Below, piece after piece: positions 6,468-9,263 of a stretch of DNA of 9,263 bases (position 1 is the stretch's first letter; each line of letters begins with the position of its first letter). The stretch is from Clostridia bacterium (GTDB taxonomy: Bacteria; Bacillota; Clostridia; Oscillospirales; Acutalibacteraceae), in contig JAFOCH010000042.1 of NCBI GenBank assembly GCA_017381395.1, positions 1-9,263 on the forward strand, given 5' to 3'. A program made the translations under genes and the position numbers. The notes beneath the pieces were generated by a model. The model made no database searches. It had not been told where the DNA came from and worked only from the letters and a program-made list of their open reading frames with translations.

Positions 6468-7465
6468 TTGAAAAAAATAAGCAATGTGCCTTTTGTAAAG
6501 CGCTGCTTTTTGACGAGGACGACGTAGTTCATTGTCCCGTTTGCGGAGCACCGCATCACCGCGAATGCTACCTGTCGAGCGGCCACTGTGCCCTCGAACA
6601 TCTGCACGGCACGGCTAATGAATACAACCCCCACCCCGAAAATGACAGCGGTGAAATTCCGCTCGACCGCGAGGGTCACGTTTGCCCAAAATGCGGCAAA
6701 ATCAGCAGCTCTGATACTATTTTTTGCCCCTATTGCGGCACCCTCTTTGCTAAAAACGCAGAAGAGGAAGAAAAAGATAATTTTCCAAAGGTCGAAATCA
6801 ACGTCGGCGACGAAAATCCTATCAAAGCGGCCATGCAGCAAAAGGCGCTCGGCGGCATTGACAAGGACGCCAAAATCGACGGAATAAAGGCGGGTGTCAT
6901 CGCCTCGTTTGTGCGAATGAATACACCGCGATACATTCCGCTTTTTGCTCATTTTGCCGAGCATAAAAAGAAACGCCATTGGAACTGGTCGGCATTTCTT
7001 TTCCCTGCGGCATGGAACGCATATCGTAAAAATTATATGTATTCGGCGGTTTTTGCCGCACTGGCTATATGCTCCTTCCTTTTGGTCACCTCGCTCGCAA
7101 TGGCGACAGGTGCCTATCTCGACCAGCTTCCGCTCGACACCACCCTCACATTCAAGCATCTGGGCGAGGCCTTTTCGACCGTCGGCTATATGCACTGGAT
7201 TCTGTTCGCCGTCGGCATCGGACTCGACCTTTTGTCGAGAATTGTTTGCGGACTTTACGGCGACAGCTGGTATAAAACCGCCTGTTTCGAAAAGATGCAG
7301 GAAATCGACCAAATGGACGACCCCGACGAAGCAAAACTCCAATTTATTCGCAAGGGCGGAGTCAACCAGTTTCTCGGTCTGATACTGCTCTATCCGTCGG
7401 GACTAATGCTTTATCAGGTGGCGACTCTGCTATTTCAGGTATTTACCTGGCTGATGAACCTCTGA
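6464..7465 (+). CDS. Membrane protein with RING-like domain, zinc ribbon and DUF2628-like region
   Basis: The 333-residue product starts with a Cys/His cluster (C8, C11, C24, C27, H31/H32, C35, H41, C42; core VVHCPVCGAPHHRECY) resembling the prokaryotic RING finger family 1. A zinc ribbon follows (C74-x2-C77, C88-x2-C91). Further on, YIPLFAHF (157-164) and WNWSAFLFPAAWNAYRKNY (173-191) match the DUF2628 signature that precedes membrane segments. Hydrophobic spans lie near 192-217, 243-263 and 303-327. The zinc domains are predicted to be cytoplasmic. It is translationally coupled to the ArsR gene through an ATGA overlap (6464-6467), with AGGAG at 6451-6455. Function is unknown. Prokaryotic RING domains are sometimes linked to ubiquitin-like systems, but nothing of that kind is in this window. 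A diverged paralogue follows immediately. Confidence 0.85.
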   Translation: MIEKNKQCAFCKALLFDEDDVVHCPVCGAPHHRECYLSSGHCALEHLHGTANEYNPHPENDSGEIPLDREGHVCPKCGKISSSDTIFCPYCGTLFAKNAEEEEKDNFPKVEINVGDENPIKAAMQQKALGGIDKDAKIDGIKAGVIASFVRMNTPRYIPLFAHFAEHKKKRHWNWSAFLFPAAWNAYRKNYMYSAVFAALAICSFLLVTSLAMATGAYLDQLPLDTTLTFKHLGEAFSTVGYMHWILFAVGIGLDLLSRIVCGLYGDSWYKTACFEKMQEIDQMDDPDEAKLQFIRKGGVNQFLGLILLYPSGLMLYQVATLLFQVFTWLMNL

Positions 7466-7492
7466 TTTTTTCCAAAGGAGAATTTAACTACT

Positions 7493-8326
7493 GTGAATAA
7501 CAAATTCTGCCGCTACTGCGGCACCGAAAATAATTACGACTATATTTTTTGTAAAAAGTGCGGAAAGCCACTTGATACCGAAAGCGGTAACGCAAGCAAC
7601 CCCTACGGCAACCCTAACGCAGGTGGCTACTCATACGGCAACCCCTACGCAAACGCACCCTATCAAAGCAGTCCGTACAATACACCGCCCTATGGCAACC
7701 CGCTCCCCGACACGATTGACGGAGTAAACACCGAGGACGTTGCCATCTTTTTGGGCAAAGACAGCCGAAAGTATCTGCCCATTTTCGCAGGAATAGAAAC
7801 AAAAAGTCGCAACGGGCTAAATCTTTTGGTCCTGCTTCTGTCGGTGCTCGTCAGTCCGCTTTTTGCTGCATTCTGGTTTATGCACAAGCGAATGAACAAA
7901 ATCGGACTTTTCATCTTTTTAATCTTCACCGCCTTTGAATTTGGCAACCTGATTGCCGCCTTTTCGGTGGTAAAGGAGGTCTTTACCTCTATCGCGATGT
8001 TCTCCGACGTCGACCAGGCGACCGCCATCATGCTCAACCAAATTGAGTCAAATTCCTTACTCTCGGCCCTTTCGAGCGTATCCCAGCTTGTTTCGTTGGT
8101 GATTGCCGTAGTATCAGGAATTTTTGCAAATAAGTGGTACAAAAATCACGTCATTTCGACCATCAAATCCATTACCGCCGAAAATGAGGAGAGCTACAAA
8201 CGAGCCCTCGTCGAAAAGGGCGGCACAAAAAATGCTCTTTGGATAACCCTTTTAGTGCTTACCTTTGTTGCCATCATTGTTTTGTCAATGATTTATGCGG
8301 CAAACATAGTAAGCTCAGTTATTTAA
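7493..8326 (+). CDS. Zinc-ribbon membrane protein, diverged paralogue of the upstream gene
   Basis: A 277-residue protein with an N-terminal zinc ribbon (C6-x2-C9, C20-x2-C23), then a Tyr/Asn/Gly/Pro-rich linker (35-72) with recurring YGNP and PY motifs, then a membrane region with spans near 109-129, 137-160, 196-215 and 248-272. DVAIFLGKDSRKYLPIFAG (82-100) parallels VIASFVRMNTPRYIPLFAH in the preceding protein, and NKWYKNHVISTIKSI (213-227) with EKGGTKNAL (241-249) parallels its DSWYKTACFEKMQEI and RKGGVNQFL. The two are therefore tandem duplicates, this one lacking the RING-like part and the WNWSAF core. The GTG start is chosen because it is the only start before Cys6 near AAAGGAG (7474-7480), though the spacing is rather long at 12 bases. 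Function is unknown; soluble zinc ribbon plus membrane domain is all that can be stated. Confidence 0.83.
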   Translation: MNNKFCRYCGTENNYDYIFCKKCGKPLDTESGNASNPYGNPNAGGYSYGNPYANAPYQSSPYNTPPYGNPLPDTIDGVNTEDVAIFLGKDSRKYLPIFAGIETKSRNGLNLLVLLLSVLVSPLFAAFWFMHKRMNKIGLFIFLIFTAFEFGNLIAAFSVVKEVFTSIAMFSDVDQATAIMLNQIESNSLLSALSSVSQLVSLVIAVVSGIFANKWYKNHVISTIKSITAENEESYKRALVEKGGTKNALWITLLVLTFVAIIVLSMIYAANIVSSVI

Positions 8327-8347
8327 GAAAGCGAGGAGAATAAAATA

Positions 8348-9232
8348 ATGTCAGTAAAAAAAGCTGTAATTCCTGCCGCAGGACTCGGTACGCGCGTTCT
8401 CCCCGTGTCAAAGGCAATGCCAAAGGAAATGCTCCCAATTGTAGATAAACCCGCCATTCAGTACATTGTCGAGGAGGCGGTTGCCTCGGGCATAACCGAC
8501 ATTCTCATCATCACCAATCGCGGCAAGGATGTCATCGAGGACCACTTTGACCACTCGATCGAGCTCGACCTCACCCTACGTAAAAAAGGTCGGGACGAAA
8601 TTGCCGATTCCCTTGCACAAATTGCCACCATGGCTAACATACATTTTCTGCGCCAGAAGGAAACAAAGGGGCTGGGTCACGCCGTTTTACAGGCACGCGC
8701 CTTTGTCGGAAACGAGCCGTTTGCCGTGCTTTACGGTGACGACGTTATCCTCGGCGACACCCCCGCTACAAAGGAGCTTTGCGACGTATATGACCGCTAC
8801 GGAAAGGGCGTCGCAGGGATAAAAAAAGTGCCGCGCCAAGAAATCGGAAAATATTGTTCGCTCGGTCTGGACCCCATTACCGATATGGGTAAATTCGACG
8901 GCGTTTTTACCGTTGAGGACATGGTCGAAAAGCCGACCGAGGAAACGCTCCTTTCCCTTTATGCGATACTCGGCCGCTGTATACTCACCCCCGAAATATT
9001 CGACATTTTGGAAAAAACGCCACTCGGCGTCGGCGGCGAGCTTCAGCTGACCGATGCGATGGCAACCCTTGCTAAAACAAGCGGTATGGTAGGCATTGAA
9101 TTCAGCGGAACACGATATGATATGGGCAACAAGCTCAGCATTATGAAAGCGCAGGTCGAAACCGCCCTCACCCATCCCGAAATTGCCGCTGACTTTAAGG
9201 AATATATCAAAAAGCTGGCCCAAACCCTTTGA
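8348..9232 (+). CDS. galU: UTP-glucose-1-phosphate uridylyltransferase GalU
   Basis: GalU makes UDP-glucose from UTP and glucose-1-phosphate in the cytoplasm, supplying glucosyl donors for glycolipids, teichoic acid or polysaccharide decoration. The 294-residue length is normal for the family. The nucleotide-binding signature runs from PAAGLGTRVLPVSKAMPKEM (9-28) into LPIVDKP. YGDDV (129-133), VEKP (193-196), GELQLTDA (230-237) and GTRYDMGNK (254-262) are all in place, with no missing core motif. GAGGAG at 8333-8338 sets the ATG. It begins 21 bases after the zinc-ribbon gene and could be co-transcribed. A weak promoter-like pair (TTGTCA at 8282-8287, CATAGT at 8305-8310) precedes it but is not convincing. 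The identification is firm; related GtaB or sugar-nucleotide paralogues share this fold. Confidence 0.96.
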   Translation: MSVKKAVIPAAGLGTRVLPVSKAMPKEMLPIVDKPAIQYIVEEAVASGITDILIITNRGKDVIEDHFDHSIELDLTLRKKGRDEIADSLAQIATMANIHFLRQKETKGLGHAVLQARAFVGNEPFAVLYGDDVILGDTPATKELCDVYDRYGKGVAGIKKVPRQEIGKYCSLGLDPITDMGKFDGVFTVEDMVEKPTEETLLSLYAILGRCILTPEIFDILEKTPLGVGGELQLTDAMATLAKTSGMVGIEFSGTRYDMGNKLSIMKAQVETALTHPEIAADFKEYIKKLAQTL

Positions 9233-9238
9233 TAAAGG

Positions 9239-9263
9239 ATGATAAAAAAACCTGCCGTCGATA
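9239..9263 (+). CDS. Possible start of a next gene, cut by the window end
   Basis: After the galU stop, AAAGG (9234-9238) is followed directly by an ATG with eight open codons (MIKKPAVD). The ribosome binding site touches the start codon, so spacing is poor, and too little sequence remains to recognise a product. It is recorded only because the same-strand gene packing makes another downstream gene likely. Confidence 0.2.

Noticed and set aside
6404..7342. A 312-codon minus-strand frame opposite the RING/zinc-ribbon gene
   Set aside because: The plus-strand frame has clear zinc motifs, a ribosome binding site and coupling to the ArsR gene. The antisense frame shows no recognisable domain.
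8282..8310. Promoter-like pair TTGTCA / CATAGT with a 17-base spacer before galU
   Set aside because: The -10 element matches only four of six positions and lies inside the coding sequence of the upstream gene, so chance is likely.

Overview
All genes in this 9.3 kb window read left to right. It appears to be a chromosomal stretch from a Gram-positive anaerobe of the Clostridia, perhaps an Oscillospirales/Ruminococcaceae-like gut organism. The support is a class B sortase, strong purine-rich ribosome binding sites (AAAGGAG type), GTG starts, tight gene packing and roughly balanced base composition. The family-level placement is inference. I see no rRNA, tRNA, CRISPR array, insertion sequence, riboswitch or convincing terminator. 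No stretch longer than 50 bases between genes is empty, so the window reads as one or two long transcription units.

Left part (7-1765): thiI (tRNA 4-thiouridine/thiazole sulfur transfer) is followed by a stand-alone CinA C-terminal (PncC-type amidase) gene.

Middle (1773-5525): two large membrane proteins form the most interesting part. The first is a class B sortase with an intact His-Cys-Arg triad. It has a very long Pro/Ala/Glu/Thr-rich cytoplasmic tail with a 7-copy PVAE repeat, and a Ser/Pro-rich C-terminal tail. The second has the same membrane layout and a clearly sortase-like outer domain, but by hand alignment all three triad positions are Asn, so it looks like a pseudosortase. Its N-terminal cytoplasmic domain resembles a degenerate CinA N-terminal (MoCF/molybdopterin-binding) domain. 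The window therefore holds a CinA C-half alone, an active sortase, and a CinA-N-like/pseudosortase fusion, in that order.

Right part (5567-9232): a small COG2426-type membrane protein comes first. Next is an ArsR/SmtB regulator that keeps ligands resembling both zinc sites of SmtB. It overlaps by 4 bases a membrane protein carrying a RING-like domain, a zinc ribbon and a DUF2628-like region. A diverged zinc-ribbon paralogue of that protein follows, and then galU (UDP-glucose synthesis). The right part suggests envelope and metal-linked functions, with galU feeding cell-surface glycans or lipids, but no single pathway joins all the genes.
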